Assembly: GCA_002778785.1 (NCBI GenBank)
Contig: PEZS01000010.1
Coordinates: 56,671-120,670, forward strand
DNA: 64,000 nt
Direction: 5' to 3'
Source of the DNA: Bdellovibrionales bacterium CG10_big_fil_rev_8_21_14_0_10_45_34
GTDB taxonomy: Bacteria > Bdellovibrionota > Bdellovibrionia > Bdellovibrionales > 1-14-0-10-45-34
Shown: positions 47,518 to 57,374 of the stretch, in pieces
How the letters are laid out: every line of letters begins with the position of its first letter
Position numbering within the stretch: position 1 is the first letter of the stretch
Notes under the pieces: generated by a model
Databases searched by the model: none
What the model was told of the DNA's origin: nothing
The model's input: the letters and a program-made list of their open reading frames with translations, nothing else
Translations under genes and position numbers: made by a program

Positions 47518-48579
47518 GATTTCCGTTCCGCGGGCTGGCGGGGCTGCGAAGTATAAAACTTGTCCACTCACTCCCCATGGAATGTCTTGAGGAGGATCAA
47601 GCGTCAACGAAAAGGAATGCTCGACCGGTCTATGCCTTAACATAAAGGAAGTGCCCCTATCAACCATGTGGTCTCCGACTTCCGACAATATCTGGCCGTA
47701 ATCTTCGCTACAAATGGAGCCACTTAGCCCCCCAGTAAGATCAATTAGTTTATTCACTTCAGATCCGAAGGACGAAACAAAGCCACCGCTCTGCTGCGAC
47801 TCAAGGCAATCCGAGTCCTCGGGTTTTACGATAATGCCGTAGGCATACAGGCTTTTCGCTCTTCCCCAAAGTTGATTGAACTCATTAAGTAATGTTTCAG
47901 CTGTGGTTCCTTTGCCATCAACTTCTGGTGACTCGCGGAAATCTTCATCTTCATCGGTCAGAAACAAGAGAGCTAAATCGGCATCGTCTCTAAAGAAATC
48001 CGAATTTTGGCTTTTAGCCTTAGCGATTGCCATCGAAACGGCGGTGATAGGACGTTCGTAATCGGAAGGGCAAAGACTTGGCGGGCGTTCGTATTCTGGG
48101 AAGTAACACTCGATAGATTCCGGCCGACTCACCAGTTCGAGAAACTGAGCGTTGGCGCGGGGTGTCTGTCGGTCGATAATTCGCAAGTTTGTAGAGTCTG
48201 TTGCTAGCAAATCGCCCTTAAGTCCCAAAGCTCGATTGCTCACGTCTGTCGTCGTCATAGCAATGCGCCAGTCAAGCAGAGTGAGCGTATCTAAAAGGTT
48301 TTGAATTTTACCGCCCATCTCGGCCTGCTCTTTTACCATTGAAATGGAGTTGTCATTGATGACCAAGATATCCATTTTGTTCCCGCCGTTCTTTTGGTAA
48401 AAAACATCGTCGGAGAACGCAGACGGGCGCTCAGCAAAAGTAACCGGCTTGCTACAAGATGCGAGAACAAAAACGCCAAAGAAAATGAGGAGTTTGTTGG
48501 CCGTTTTAGATGAGTGCCAGCGAACTACTAGTGCGCAGGTAATGCCCATCAATATTAATAAGTAGTGCCCTAAGAACAT
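47488..48579 (-). CDS. VWA-domain-like lipoprotein (paralogue 1)
   Basis: 363 residues. A signal peptide ends in a lipobox VLASC (Cys42, or Cys32 from an internal ATG at 48549 that gives a better signal length). The body shows a von Willebrand A fold: MDILVINDNSISM (a D-x-S-x-S MIDAS), LLFLTDEDED, and paired Cys in LTGGLSGSICSEDYG. A clear paralogue of the lipoprotein at 51684, with shared DWRIAMTTTD and SDEDE-type blocks. Probably an outer-membrane or periplasmic metal-dependent adhesion or binding protein (inference). No ribosome site is obvious for either start. Confidence 0.8.
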   Translation of the reverse strand: MFLGHYLLILMGITCALVVRWHSSKTANKLLIFFGVFVLASCSKPVTFAERPSAFSDDVFYQKNGGNKMDILVINDNSISMVKEQAEMGGKIQNLLDTLTLLDWRIAMTTTDVSNRALGLKGDLLATDSTNLRIIDRQTPRANAQFLELVSRPESIECYFPEYERPPSLCPSDYERPITAVSMAIAKAKSQNSDFFRDDADLALLFLTDEDEDFRESPEVDGKGTTAETLLNEFNQLWGRAKSLYAYGIIVKPEDSDCLESQQSGGFVSSFGSEVNKLIDLTGGLSGSICSEDYGQILSEVGDHMVDRGTSFMLRHRPVEHSFSLTLDPPQDIPWGVSGQVLYFAAPPARGTEIRTNYRYWTE

Positions 48580-48942
48580 GCTTACTTTACGGCCTAAGCC
48601 CAGAGTAGATTGAGGGCTATCTCAGATTAGTATCAAAGAGGCTAGACGATAGTTTTGCAAGATTTGCCAAATCAAAAAATGTGCAAAAATAGCGTCGAAT
48701 CCATTTACAAAAAGTAAGATTTTCGCCGTTTCTGTTGTTTGTCGCGGACAAATAGTGCCGTTTGACGAACGGTTTGCCGATGATTTCTGAAACAGCGGAT
48801 TTTTGATTAAAGTACTCCCGATGAAAAGAAAACACCTGTTTTGCAGCTGCGAGGTAAAGAAGGTAATCTCAAGCTGATACATGAAATAAGTAGGAGCAAT
48901 AACTGGTTCGTGTGCTCCCGTAACCGATTGTCGAGGGCGTAG
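48580..48942. other. Intergenic region between VWA and MBL genes
   Basis: 363 bases, no convincing gene. Contains the upstream region of the VWA lipoprotein and a 6-bp hairpin GGAGCA (48893-48898) / TGCTCC (48913-48918) that could end the MBL gene's transcript. Short open frames here lack ribosome sites. Confidence 0.4.
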
Positions 48943-49863
48943 TTAAGCTCGTTTATTCGTCTCGCTCTCAAGTACTGCCACATGCTTCAGTTTGAAATCT
49001 TCTCCTGCACGTTCCACGAGAGCCACATCAACTTTTGGGTCATGTTCAAAGAACAAATAGGCCCCAATGTCCGCAGCTTCGCCCAGCAGTTTGCGTTTTT
49101 CTTCGATGATCGTGAGCGGCTCTAAATCATAGCCCATGATAAAGGGAAGCCTTACGTGAGAACTTGTCGGCACAACATCTCCGCAATAGAAAAGATTCTT
49201 ATTGGGGCCGCGAACTTGAATCACCTGGTGAGCCTTTGTGTGGCCGTTGCTGACCCACGAAAAAATTCCAGGCAAAATTTCTTTGTTCCCATCGACAAAC
49301 TTAACTACTCCGGCGTCAATGAGAGGTTGAAAATTCGCGCTAAAGTAAGAGGCCTTCTCTCTCACGTTAGGGTTTTGAGCCGTCTTTAGATTTTCTGATT
49401 GCACGTAGTAGGCGGCATTTTCAAATGTTGGTATGAGCTTGTTCCCGTCCCACTTCGTGGCGCCGCCGGCGTGGTCAAAATGGAGGTGAGTCAGTATGAC
49501 ATCGGTGATATCCGAGGTGGAGTAGCCAAGTTTCGCAAGAGATTTAGTCAAAGTGGGGCGCGAGCTCCCTTTTGGACTCATTCCATAAATGTCTGAAAAT
49601 TTGCTACCTAGCCGTTCGCCATACTTTTCTGTAAAGTCCCCGCCGTTTCCGGTGTCGACGAGGATCTTTCGATTCTCCGAAACCAACAACAGGCCTCGTG
49701 CTTCTAGAGTGATTCTGTTGAGCTCGTCAGGCGGGTTCGTTCTCTCCCATAATACGCGGGGTACGGTTCCAAACATGGCACCACCATCAAGGCCGAAATC
49801 ACCCGTAGGAACGGCAAAAGCCTTGTAAGGGCCGACTTCAAGTTGAATCTTCTCGATTTGCAT
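48943..49863 (-). CDS. Metallo-beta-lactamase-fold hydrolase
   Basis: 306 residues. The zinc motif THLHFDHAGG (HxHxDH) is followed by a conserved His (SNGHTKAHQ) and an Asp (YCGDVVPT), the usual ligand set of the MBL fold. The N-terminal region with LLLVSENRKILVDTGNGG is typical of the group that includes AHL lactonases and other small-molecule hydrolases. The substrate is unknown. No signal peptide. ATG 49863 has GGAG 8 bases upstream; GTG 49872 would place it too close. Divergent from folE with about 50 bases between. Confidence 0.88.
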   Translation of the reverse strand: MQIEKIQLEVGPYKAFAVPTGDFGLDGGAMFGTVPRVLWERTNPPDELNRITLEARGLLLVSENRKILVDTGNGGDFTEKYGERLGSKFSDIYGMSPKGSSRPTLTKSLAKLGYSTSDITDVILTHLHFDHAGGATKWDGNKLIPTFENAAYYVQSENLKTAQNPNVREKASYFSANFQPLIDAGVVKFVDGNKEILPGIFSWVSNGHTKAHQVIQVRGPNKNLFYCGDVVPTSSHVRLPFIMGYDLEPLTIIEEKRKLLGEAADIGAYLFFEHDPKVDVALVERAGEDFKLKHVAVLESETNKRA

Positions 49864-49913
49864 TATTGGCACTCCGTGGTAAGCCTTCGTTTACAGTTTA
49901 GGAGGAAGGGGCT

Positions 49914-50597
49914 ATGAGTCAAGCTAGTCAAGATTTCGATGAAGATCGCGTGGTTAAGGAGCTTAAATTTTCGCCCGAATCCGTGCTTGAGCATGTGCGT
50001 CCTCATCCGGTACTCAGTAACAAATTAACGTCTGAGCAGAAGATCGAGAAGATAGCCAAGTCGTTCGCAGAGATTCTCGAGACCTTGGGTCTCGACTTAA
50101 ATAATGAAAGCATCAAAAAGACGCCCCAACGAGTGGCGAAGATGTACGTGAACGAGGTGTTTGCCGGGCTAAAAAGTGATGCGTTCCCTAAGATCACGGT
50201 CATTGAAAACGAAATGGCTTATGACCAAATGGTTCTTATCGACAACATTTCTATTCTCTCTTGCTGTGAGCATCATTTTGCAACAATAGATGGCAAGGCA
50301 CGAGTGGCCTACATTCCAAACAAGCGAGTGATTGGTTTGTCTAAAATCAATCGCATTGCAGATTTCTTTTCTAGGCGACCACAAGTTCAAGAGCGGCTTA
50401 CAAAGCAAATTGCAGACTCTCTTTGCTATATACTTGATACCAAAGATGTTGCTGTGTCGATTACAGCGAAACATTATTGCGTGGCCAGCCGAGGTGTTCA
50501 AGATGAGGCCAGCCTAACCACTACTTGTGATTTGCGTGGTTCATTCAAACATGATGCGAGAACGAGATCTGAATTTGTCAGCCACGGTTCAAAATAA
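49914..50597 (+). CDS. folE: GTP cyclohydrolase I
   Basis: 227 residues. Makes dihydroneopterin triphosphate from GTP for folate (and queuosine precursors). The zinc ligands lie in SCCEHHFATIDGKARVAYIP and CVASRGVQDE, and the active-site loop IGLSKINRIADFFSRRPQ is intact. AGGAGG lies upstream of the ATG. The N-terminal 40 residues are a variable extension. It abuts hemB with no gap. Confidence 0.97.
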   Translation: MSQASQDFDEDRVVKELKFSPESVLEHVRPHPVLSNKLTSEQKIEKIAKSFAEILETLGLDLNNESIKKTPQRVAKMYVNEVFAGLKSDAFPKITVIENEMAYDQMVLIDNISILSCCEHHFATIDGKARVAYIPNKRVIGLSKINRIADFFSRRPQVQERLTKQIADSLCYILDTKDVAVSITAKHYCVASRGVQDEASLTTTCDLRGSFKHDARTRSEFVSHGSK

Positions 50598-51599
50598 ATG
50601 GATATGAAACAACGACCGAGGAGAAATCGGCGAACCCAGGCCATACGAGATCTATGCCAAGAGTCTCGTATATCAGAGCGGGGACTTATTTGGCCCACGT
50701 TTTTGTTAGAAGCGCCTAACGCTAACGAGTCGATTGCATCTATGCCAGGGCAAAGGCGGATGGGTATAGATACGCTGAGTGGTGAAATCGAAAAGCTTTT
50801 ACCGCTAGGTCTTAGAGGCGTTTGTGTATTTGCTTGTGTAGACGATACGAAAAAGGATTCTCGAGGTTCGTTCGCTTTAGATGACGATCACTTTTACTTG
50901 AGTGGTCTACGAAAGCTCAAGCAACGATTCGGAGAGAACTTAGTTGTAATGACGGATCTGGCTCTTGATCCGTACTCAAGCGATGGGCACGACGGTTTGG
51001 TGCAAAATGGCGAAGTCGTCAACGACGAGACGGTGAATCTTCTCTCTCAGATGGCCGTGTTACAAGCAGATACAGGAGCGGATTGGATTGGTCCGTCTGA
51101 CATGATGGATGGAAGGGTTGGCGCTGTACGAGGCGCGCTAGATAAGGCGGGATACACTAACACCGCGATTATTTCCTACTCAGCAAAGTATGCGAGTGCA
51201 TTCTACGGCCCGTTTAGAGAAGCGCTAGATTCTGCTCCGCGAAGTGGAGACAAAAAAACCTACCAAATGAACCCCGCAAACCGCGCTGAGGCATTGAGAG
51301 AGGTTCTTCTTGATATCGACGAAGGGGCTGACATCGTAATGGTGAAGCCCGCTCTTAGTTACCTCGATGTGATTCGAGATCTATCACAGGCCACGACGGT
51401 GCCGCTAGCCGCCTACAACGTAAGTGGTGAGTACTCGATGATTAAAGCCGCAGCAGAAAAAGGCTGGATCGATGAAGGTGCTGCCGCAAAAGAAACAGTT
51501 CTCTCGCTTTTTAGAGCTGGCGCCCAAATCATACTCAGCTATTGGACTCCCTTCCTCCTCAAAAGTACGGAGTCACTTGTCTTAGAATCCGGTGCGTGA
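50598..51599 (+). CDS. hemB: Delta-aminolevulinic acid dehydratase (porphobilinogen synthase)
   Basis: 333 residues. Condenses two 5-aminolevulinates on the way to haem. Schiff-base lysines are in MVKPALSYLD and the second-site SYSAKYASAFYGPFR. The metal site reads DLALDPYSSDGHDG, with Asp instead of the three Cys of the zinc enzymes, so it is the magnesium/potassium-type (as in Pseudomonas). It starts right after the folE stop, so the two genes are probably one transcript, although the pathways differ. Confidence 0.96.
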   Translation: MDMKQRPRRNRRTQAIRDLCQESRISERGLIWPTFLLEAPNANESIASMPGQRRMGIDTLSGEIEKLLPLGLRGVCVFACVDDTKKDSRGSFALDDDHFYLSGLRKLKQRFGENLVVMTDLALDPYSSDGHDGLVQNGEVVNDETVNLLSQMAVLQADTGADWIGPSDMMDGRVGAVRGALDKAGYTNTAIISYSAKYASAFYGPFREALDSAPRSGDKKTYQMNPANRAEALREVLLDIDEGADIVMVKPALSYLDVIRDLSQATTVPLAAYNVSGEYSMIKAAAEKGWIDEGAAAKETVLSLFRAGAQIILSYWTPFLLKSTESLVLESGA

Positions 51600-51683
51600 T
51601 GGTTCAGGCGAGAAGATTTGGAGCGGCAAAAGAAGAGTCTTTGCTAAATGAAATCCGTCTGTCCCGATTTACCCGCTGAAGTT

Positions 51684-52919
51684 TTACGCACCGGTGTTGG
51701 CCAGGCATTTGTATTTGACGTTTATCGGAGCGGGAGAAGCTGGCGGATCTTCGAAAACGATTTCGAGGCTGCCCGGCGAATAGGTGTGAGGTGTGTACTC
51801 TGACTCATTGACGAACTCCACGGTCGGTGGCTCTTCAGCTTTAGGTAGACATTTCAGAGGAATCTTAATGGTTGTTTTAGCAACGACGTTCGCAATATCT
51901 ATAAAGTTGTAAGAAAAATCGGGTGCGCATATCGAAGTCACTGTACCACCTGTTGCGTAAGCAAGTTGAGCATAGATGTCGCCATAGAAACCAGAAACTG
52001 CGAGTCCCAATTGTTGATCGGAAAACCTTTCTTGCCCATAGCAGCTGTTTGGATCTGCTTTGTCTGTATGAAATTTTGGATCACTAAAAGACCTTTTTTG
52101 GGGGATCTCATTTATTGGTACTATTGGCGGAATGACAATCGCATGAGCTGTAAATGGTCTACTGCCATATTTCGATTTGACGGCCGCGATGAGATCTTGC
52201 GGAAAATCTTTGCCTTGCTCGAGTGGGTAAGCGCCATTGGCATAGTTGGGGTTGCCACCTTGAGAGCGTTCATCCTCGTCAGAAAGTATGATGACTGAAA
52301 AATCAGCCTCGCCTCGTATCCAGCTATCTTCATTGCGGGCGAGCGCTTTGATAGCGGCGTAAATGCCCCTTTCATCTCCGCGAGTGTCAGAAGCAGAATT
52401 TGGCGATGTGAAGCCGGGAAGCTCTTCAAGTTTCACCGTTTGGTAAAATATTGCCTCCTTATTTGCATCTGAAGGCCTTAATATTTTTCTACCTAGCCCT
52501 TCGAACGTCATCAGTTGGCCGCCTTTAATAAAGGCGTTGTTCAGAGCAGGGCCAGAGGGTTCACCAGCGTCGGTGGTAGTCATCACGATCTGCCAGTCAG
52601 TACCTTTGCTATCGAGATGACTTATAAAGGAGCCAAATTTCTCACCCATTTTAAGGTGTGAGTTCGCCATCGAGCCCGAGTTGTCGATAATAATGAGAAT
52701 ATCCTTTTTTCGGGCAGGTGCTTGAATGGTGTGAAAATCGTTAAAATTGTTATACCCCTGCACCGTCACACACCCGTTGGCAGCTACACAGGCTGGGAGA
52801 GTACCTGCGCTGGTATCCTGTGCTTTTTCAAAGTTCACAGGAGAGCACCCTGCGATACCAAAGCCAATCGCTGCCGCTGCTAATGAAAAACTCGATCTGA
52901 GGGTCGTCTTCACATACAT
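51684..52919 (-). CDS. VWA-domain lipoprotein (paralogue 2)
   Basis: 411 residues. Signal peptide with lipobox IAGC (Cys25). The VWA fold carries an intact MIDAS start, DILIIIDNSGSM, then FSVIILSDEDERS and several Cys (CYGQERFSDQQ, ATGGTVTSICAPDF) that are shared with the paralogue at 47488. A Pro-rich C-terminal domain follows, with TVEFVNESEYTPHTYSPG. Expected outside the cytoplasm as a metal-dependent binding protein; partner unknown. It converges on hemB with 84 bases between. Confidence 0.84.
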   Translation of the reverse strand: MYVKTTLRSSFSLAAAAIGFGIAGCSPVNFEKAQDTSAGTLPACVAANGCVTVQGYNNFNDFHTIQAPARKKDILIIIDNSGSMANSHLKMGEKFGSFISHLDSKGTDWQIVMTTTDAGEPSGPALNNAFIKGGQLMTFEGLGRKILRPSDANKEAIFYQTVKLEELPGFTSPNSASDTRGDERGIYAAIKALARNEDSWIRGEADFSVIILSDEDERSQGGNPNYANGAYPLEQGKDFPQDLIAAVKSKYGSRPFTAHAIVIPPIVPINEIPQKRSFSDPKFHTDKADPNSCYGQERFSDQQLGLAVSGFYGDIYAQLAYATGGTVTSICAPDFSYNFIDIANVVAKTTIKIPLKCLPKAEEPPTVEFVNESEYTPHTYSPGSLEIVFEDPPASPAPINVKYKCLANTGA

Positions 52920-53094
52920 CTCCCGCTTACAAGCACATCTCTCTGCCTATGGGGTTCCAAGATTTGTACCATTTCGATACAAGGGCTAAGCTGTTAATAC
53001 TACTACGGTTGTTGGGGTCGCTCGCCCTGTCAGAGGCTAGACAGTCTTGAGGAGGTCTTTGACGAAGTGACAAATTTTGGCCTAGATTGTGTAA

Positions 53095-53586
53095 ATGGTT
53101 CAAGAAAGCAAAGATTCTCATTCAAAAAAAGCATCTCCCGGATATTCACCTGAAACAACCAAGGCGAAGATCCCCCTTTGGATAGTTTTGACATTCTCTC
53201 TGTCGGCGATCGCTCTAGGCGCCATGCTGACCTGGAATTCTTCAAAGGACGTACTGCCGTTTGTGACAGACTCAGATGAAAAAAGCCGGATTGAATCACT
53301 TTGGAATCGCGATTTGTACCAGTTGATGGCAATGGATCAACTTCCTAAGGCCGAATGGGCCCTAATCAAAGAAACGAAATGGCGGTTTCTTGCTGACGAT
53401 CTTAAGGCGCGACTGACCGGCCTCAACTTGAACATTCCAAACAACTCTGAAGGCAAATACCATCTCGAAATAGACATTGATCGCTGGACCGACGAAAAAA
53501 GCGTTGGCTACTTCATTGAGTATCGCTTAGTGAATGAAGAAACAGGCAACGTAGATTGGGAGCTCGGTCGCACCCTCATCTTGTAA
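53095..53586 (+). CDS. Hypothetical single-pass membrane protein
   Basis: 163 residues. A basic, Ser/Lys/Pro-rich cytoplasmic start (1-25) is followed by one hydrophobic helix (about 27-48) and a soluble region of about 110 residues (EKSRIESLWNRDLYQLMAMD, later GRTLIL at the end). I do not recognise the family. It stands alone, divergent from the VWA lipoprotein and convergent on htpX. Confidence 0.65.
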   Translation: MVQESKDSHSKKASPGYSPETTKAKIPLWIVLTFSLSAIALGAMLTWNSSKDVLPFVTDSDEKSRIESLWNRDLYQLMAMDQLPKAEWALIKETKWRFLADDLKARLTGLNLNIPNNSEGKYHLEIDIDRWTDEKSVGYFIEYRLVNEETGNVDWELGRTLIL

Positions 53587-53590
53587 ACAG

Positions 53591-53813
53591 CCTTACCAAA
53601 GTTATTTGCCACTTTCCTTGTAACTTCAGACACGGACTCCTGTCCTCGCCGGCGTCGCAGCTAACGCGTGCGAACGCTTCACGCTCGCCGGAGGTCTGAG
53701 GTTAAAAGAAAAGTGGCAAACAACTTTGAGTGGCGGTAAGGACAGGAGTCCGTGTCGGAGTTTAAAGGAAACTCTGCAAACAACTTTGAGCGGCAGGGTG
53801 GACACCACTCACT
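53591..53813. repeat. Interleaved inverted and tandem repeats at convergent gene ends
   Basis: Three parts overlap. First, an imperfect inverted repeat of about 40 bases (53591-53631 against about 53694-53740). Second, a perfect 17-bp inverted repeat at 53629-53645 and 53740-53756. Third, a 60-bp direct repeat (53694-53753, then 53754-53813) sharing the 15-mer GCAAACAACTTTGAG at 53716 and 53776. The order of arms (A, B, A', B') would allow either hairpins or a pseudoknot. It fills the gap between a plus-strand gene and htpX. Confidence 0.8.
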
Positions 53814-53828
53814 GAACTCCTTCAAAAA

Positions 53829-54710
53829 TTACACGCGAGCTCTTTCTAGTTTCTCAATTCGAAGTTTGAGAGATGGGTGTGTCGAAAAAAGGTGAAGCCA
53901 TCCCTTCGGCTGTGAATTGATTTTGAAGGCCTGCATTGCTTGCGCCGCCTCACCCTCGTCGTAGGGTTCAAATCGACTCTGTAAAGCCTTAAGAGCTGCA
54001 ACCATTTTATCTTTACCCGCGTACTTGGCACCACCGCTATCGGCTCGAAACTCTCTTGTGCGCGAATAATACGCAGTCACCATGGAACCAAGAATTGTAA
54101 ATGCTATATCAAGCACAAGAACTGCAACTATATGAACAATTCCTCTTATTTCGTCTCGAACAAACTGGGCCGCGAACCCCGCGATGATTCTTGAAAGAAA
54201 AAGGACAAAGGAGTTAACGACGCCCTGTATGAGTGTCATCGTCACCATATCACCATTTGCTATGTGAGCAATTTCATGACCGAGAACACCCTCAACCTCA
54301 TTCTTGTTCATTGATCTGAGTAACCCGGACGACACTGCTACGAGAGAATTATTTTTTGAAGGTCCGGTAGCGAATGCATTCATTTCGGGACTGTCGTAAA
54401 TACCAACCTCTGGCATTTTATTAAGTCCCGCGCGACGAGCTAAACCGTGAACTGTTTCAACCAACTCTTTTTGTGCGGGGTCTCGCACCAACGGATCGAT
54501 CAATTTCACTTTCATCGACCATTTGGCGATAGTTTTTGAAAGAAGAAGTGAAATAAAAGCACCGCCGAATCCCCAGAGCGCACAAAAGGCGATCATCCCC
54601 GGAAACTGCGGCATGCGATGAAGGCCAAATACACTAGAAATTACAGAGATCGTAACGATAACTAAAAGGTTGACCACCAAAAACAAAAAAACTCGTTTGG
54701 CTATTGCCAT
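53829..54710 (-). CDS. htpX: Membrane zinc metalloprotease HtpX
   Basis: 293 residues. Inner-membrane quality-control protease of the M48 family. Two N-terminal membrane helices, the zinc motif GHEIAHIANGD, two further helices, and a downstream Glu-containing segment REFRADSGGAKYAG supplying the third ligand. ATG 54710 has AGGAG 8 bases upstream; an upstream in-frame start (54758) lacks the family N-terminus. Often induced by envelope or heat stress through CpxR or sigma-32 in other species; no such site seen here. Confidence 0.95.
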   Translation of the reverse strand: MAIAKRVFLFLVVNLLVIVTISVISSVFGLHRMPQFPGMIAFCALWGFGGAFISLLLSKTIAKWSMKVKLIDPLVRDPAQKELVETVHGLARRAGLNKMPEVGIYDSPEMNAFATGPSKNNSLVAVSSGLLRSMNKNEVEGVLGHEIAHIANGDMVTMTLIQGVVNSFVLFLSRIIAGFAAQFVRDEIRGIVHIVAVLVLDIAFTILGSMVTAYYSRTREFRADSGGAKYAGKDKMVAALKALQSRFEPYDEGEAAQAMQAFKINSQPKGWLHLFSTHPSLKLRIEKLERARV

Positions 54711-54785
54711 GTTTGTTCTCCTAAAACCTAGTAAGTTAAAACCAGGGTTCTCCAGCAAGCATCTTGTTGCCTAGTACAAAGAACA

Positions 54786-56609
54786 CTAGTAATTCCAAAC
54801 TTCAATATGGGTAGGGGGATAAACTGTGTCAATAGGGACGTTACCGTAAGCATCGAGCGGAGTTAAGCTTGCGTTAGCCCATCGTGACAAGCTTTCTGCT
54901 TCTGTTTGGTTTTCGGGTGTGGGTATTGTGTTGAGCCCTAGCTCTGACCAATTCACCTTTACCTCATAATGTCTTACGCAATCCCCTGTGAGATTCGCCC
55001 CATACATCGAAAAGGTACCGCACTTGTAAGTGTCATTTAAGCGCCCCTTTGGGTTCCAAATCCGTAATGATAAAATGAAATGTCTTTCGTTTTTCTTGGC
55101 CAGCCAACTCCAACCAAAAAACTTTTGTTCCTTACTAAGGAGTGGAAAACGAATTCCCGCGCGTGAGAAAACGTATCTTGCCACCAAAGAGCGGTCTGCC
55201 TTTTCGTCATCCCGCAAGGGTATTGCCCACGACAAAATTCCAGAGGTAATGTCGAAACCGTAAACCTGACTAATACCACAATGAGAACCTTTTTTCAGCT
55301 CAACTATACGAATGTGTTTGTTTGGGTGCTCAGTCAGTTTTTTCTTTAGAGCCGCCGTATTGACGGAGGTCTTCACTGCCGGGTCATCTTTTGCGGCGAT
55401 GACTGTGGTTGGTATGATGACGTCATTCGATTTGTTGATAAAGTTGCTGATTCTCCAGTAGTCGTTGAGATTCGAGAATCGATCGTTTTGAAATGGTCGG
55501 GGTAATGTGGGCCACCGCCTTTGAATTTCCGGAAAGAAATGGGTTTCAAATAATCCAGCAAAAATCTGAGTCCAAGGTCTATTCGTGTATTCAATAGGAA
55601 TGCCCAACTTTGTTTCGATCGTCTTTTTGAGCGGTTCCCAAAAGGCCCATCGAATAATTTTGCTCGAAGTATCAAATTTCTCAACGGTGGATTGAAGATC
55701 GATCGCGGGGCATGCCACTGTAACAGAATCGATAGAGGGAGTGCTGGCTCGCCGAATGTCGTAGCTCGCATAGAGGCTCGCAAAGAGTGATGAGTGGCCC
55801 CCAAGGCTGATACCAAGTAAATGAATTGATGATATGGTATCTCGTAGTTCTGACCCACTCTTAAGGTATTCAGCGAATTGGTAGACTTCTAATCCTTCTT
55901 CAAAACCTCCAAACATAACTCTCTTGTTTTCTTCGGCGAACTCGGCGCCAGTGGATGATGCTAAAACAAGAACATTGAAGGGAGTCATATCAAAAAGTTG
56001 CATGAGCAACGAAGACGTGGCGGAGCTTTCGACATCGCAATTGAGTCCGCATATGACTAGCAAGAATGGGCGCTTTGCTCGTCCTGGTTTTAAGGCAAGC
56101 GCCCCTCGCACCTTTAAACCATTAGAGTAAGTGACCTTTACTGGTGTGATGAGTGAATTTTTTTGAAATTCGTATTTAGCGTAGGCCAGTTCAATGAGAC
56201 TCTTTTTCGCACCTTGGGTGAAGGGGTATCGATGTAAATGGCTGTCACACTTTTCGAGCCATTTCTGGATCCAACCTGTGCGCTCGGATTCGCTGAGACC
56301 CGTTACCAAAGACGCGACTCTTAAGTCATAAATATTACATCCAGGCGGACGAAATAGAACCGGTGCGCCAGAAGGGCGGTATGTCAGGGCAACTCTTAAC
56401 CAGGCTTCGGGCCCCAAGTTTTTATTAATCCAAGAAACGAGAGTTTGCGGCTCTTTGTGATTCCAGCGATCAATTTGAATTCGTGAATCTCTTTTAAGAA
56501 GCTCGAAAAGCGAAGTCTCTCTTCTGTTCAACTCTTGAGCCTCAGAAAGATTGAGAAATGTGTGGGTGACAAGAATAAAGATAATAAAAAACAAAACTTT
56601 CGAGCGCAT
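54786..56609 (-). CDS. Secreted alpha/beta-hydrolase-like protein
   Basis: 607 residues. Signal peptide of about 24 residues (VLFFIIFILVTHTFLNLSEA). An alpha/beta hydrolase core is indicated by the nucleophile elbow GISLGG (Ser268), a candidate acid in AAKDDP (Asp408/409) and a candidate His in KGSHCG (His443). A C-terminal domain of about 150 residues with Cys (CGTFSMYGANLTGDC) is unassigned. Family and substrate are unknown; an exported esterase or lipase-like enzyme is the best guess. No operon partners. Confidence 0.72.
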   Translation of the reverse strand: MRSKVLFFIIFILVTHTFLNLSEAQELNRRETSLFELLKRDSRIQIDRWNHKEPQTLVSWINKNLGPEAWLRVALTYRPSGAPVLFRPPGCNIYDLRVASLVTGLSESERTGWIQKWLEKCDSHLHRYPFTQGAKKSLIELAYAKYEFQKNSLITPVKVTYSNGLKVRGALALKPGRAKRPFLLVICGLNCDVESSATSSLLMQLFDMTPFNVLVLASSTGAEFAEENKRVMFGGFEEGLEVYQFAEYLKSGSELRDTISSIHLLGISLGGHSSLFASLYASYDIRRASTPSIDSVTVACPAIDLQSTVEKFDTSSKIIRWAFWEPLKKTIETKLGIPIEYTNRPWTQIFAGLFETHFFPEIQRRWPTLPRPFQNDRFSNLNDYWRISNFINKSNDVIIPTTVIAAKDDPAVKTSVNTAALKKKLTEHPNKHIRIVELKKGSHCGISQVYGFDITSGILSWAIPLRDDEKADRSLVARYVFSRAGIRFPLLSKEQKFFGWSWLAKKNERHFILSLRIWNPKGRLNDTYKCGTFSMYGANLTGDCVRHYEVKVNWSELGLNTIPTPENQTEAESLSRWANASLTPLDAYGNVPIDTVYPPTHIEVWNY

Positions 56610-57049
<440 letters not shown>

Positions 57050-57374
57050 CCAAGGTTGAGTTTGAGAAAACACACTTTCTGGAATCCTTTGCTGGCAACA
57101 CTTTCGTGAGCTTAAAGTGTGCTTCCTACACCAGATTCTAAAAAGTTAAGTGTTTAAAACTCAGGGCTCAGCGAACTTAAGAAAGTGAAAATGAGTTGTC
57201 AATGCAACAGTTTGCACAAACTAACGCACAAAGCAAATTCGCAAAAACCAATTGATTTCATCGTTTAAAGATCACTACGATACGAGACGAAGGCAACTCT
57301 TAAAGAGTTAGGTAACGTCGTGTAGGGTCCATAGGCGAGATCCTACCTGTGAAGGAAACAACAAGGAGTAAACA
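57050..57374. promoter_or_regulatory. Divergent tRNA-Pro / porin upstream region
   Basis: 325 bases. Near tRNA-Pro, ACACTTT (57098-57104) and AAAGTGT (57114-57120) form an inverted repeat, and a third CACACTTT lies at 57071. In the porin leader, GTAGGGTC (57322-57329) pairs with GATCCTAC (57339-57346) in an 8-bp hairpin. AAGGAGT precedes the porin ATG. Confidence 0.5.
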
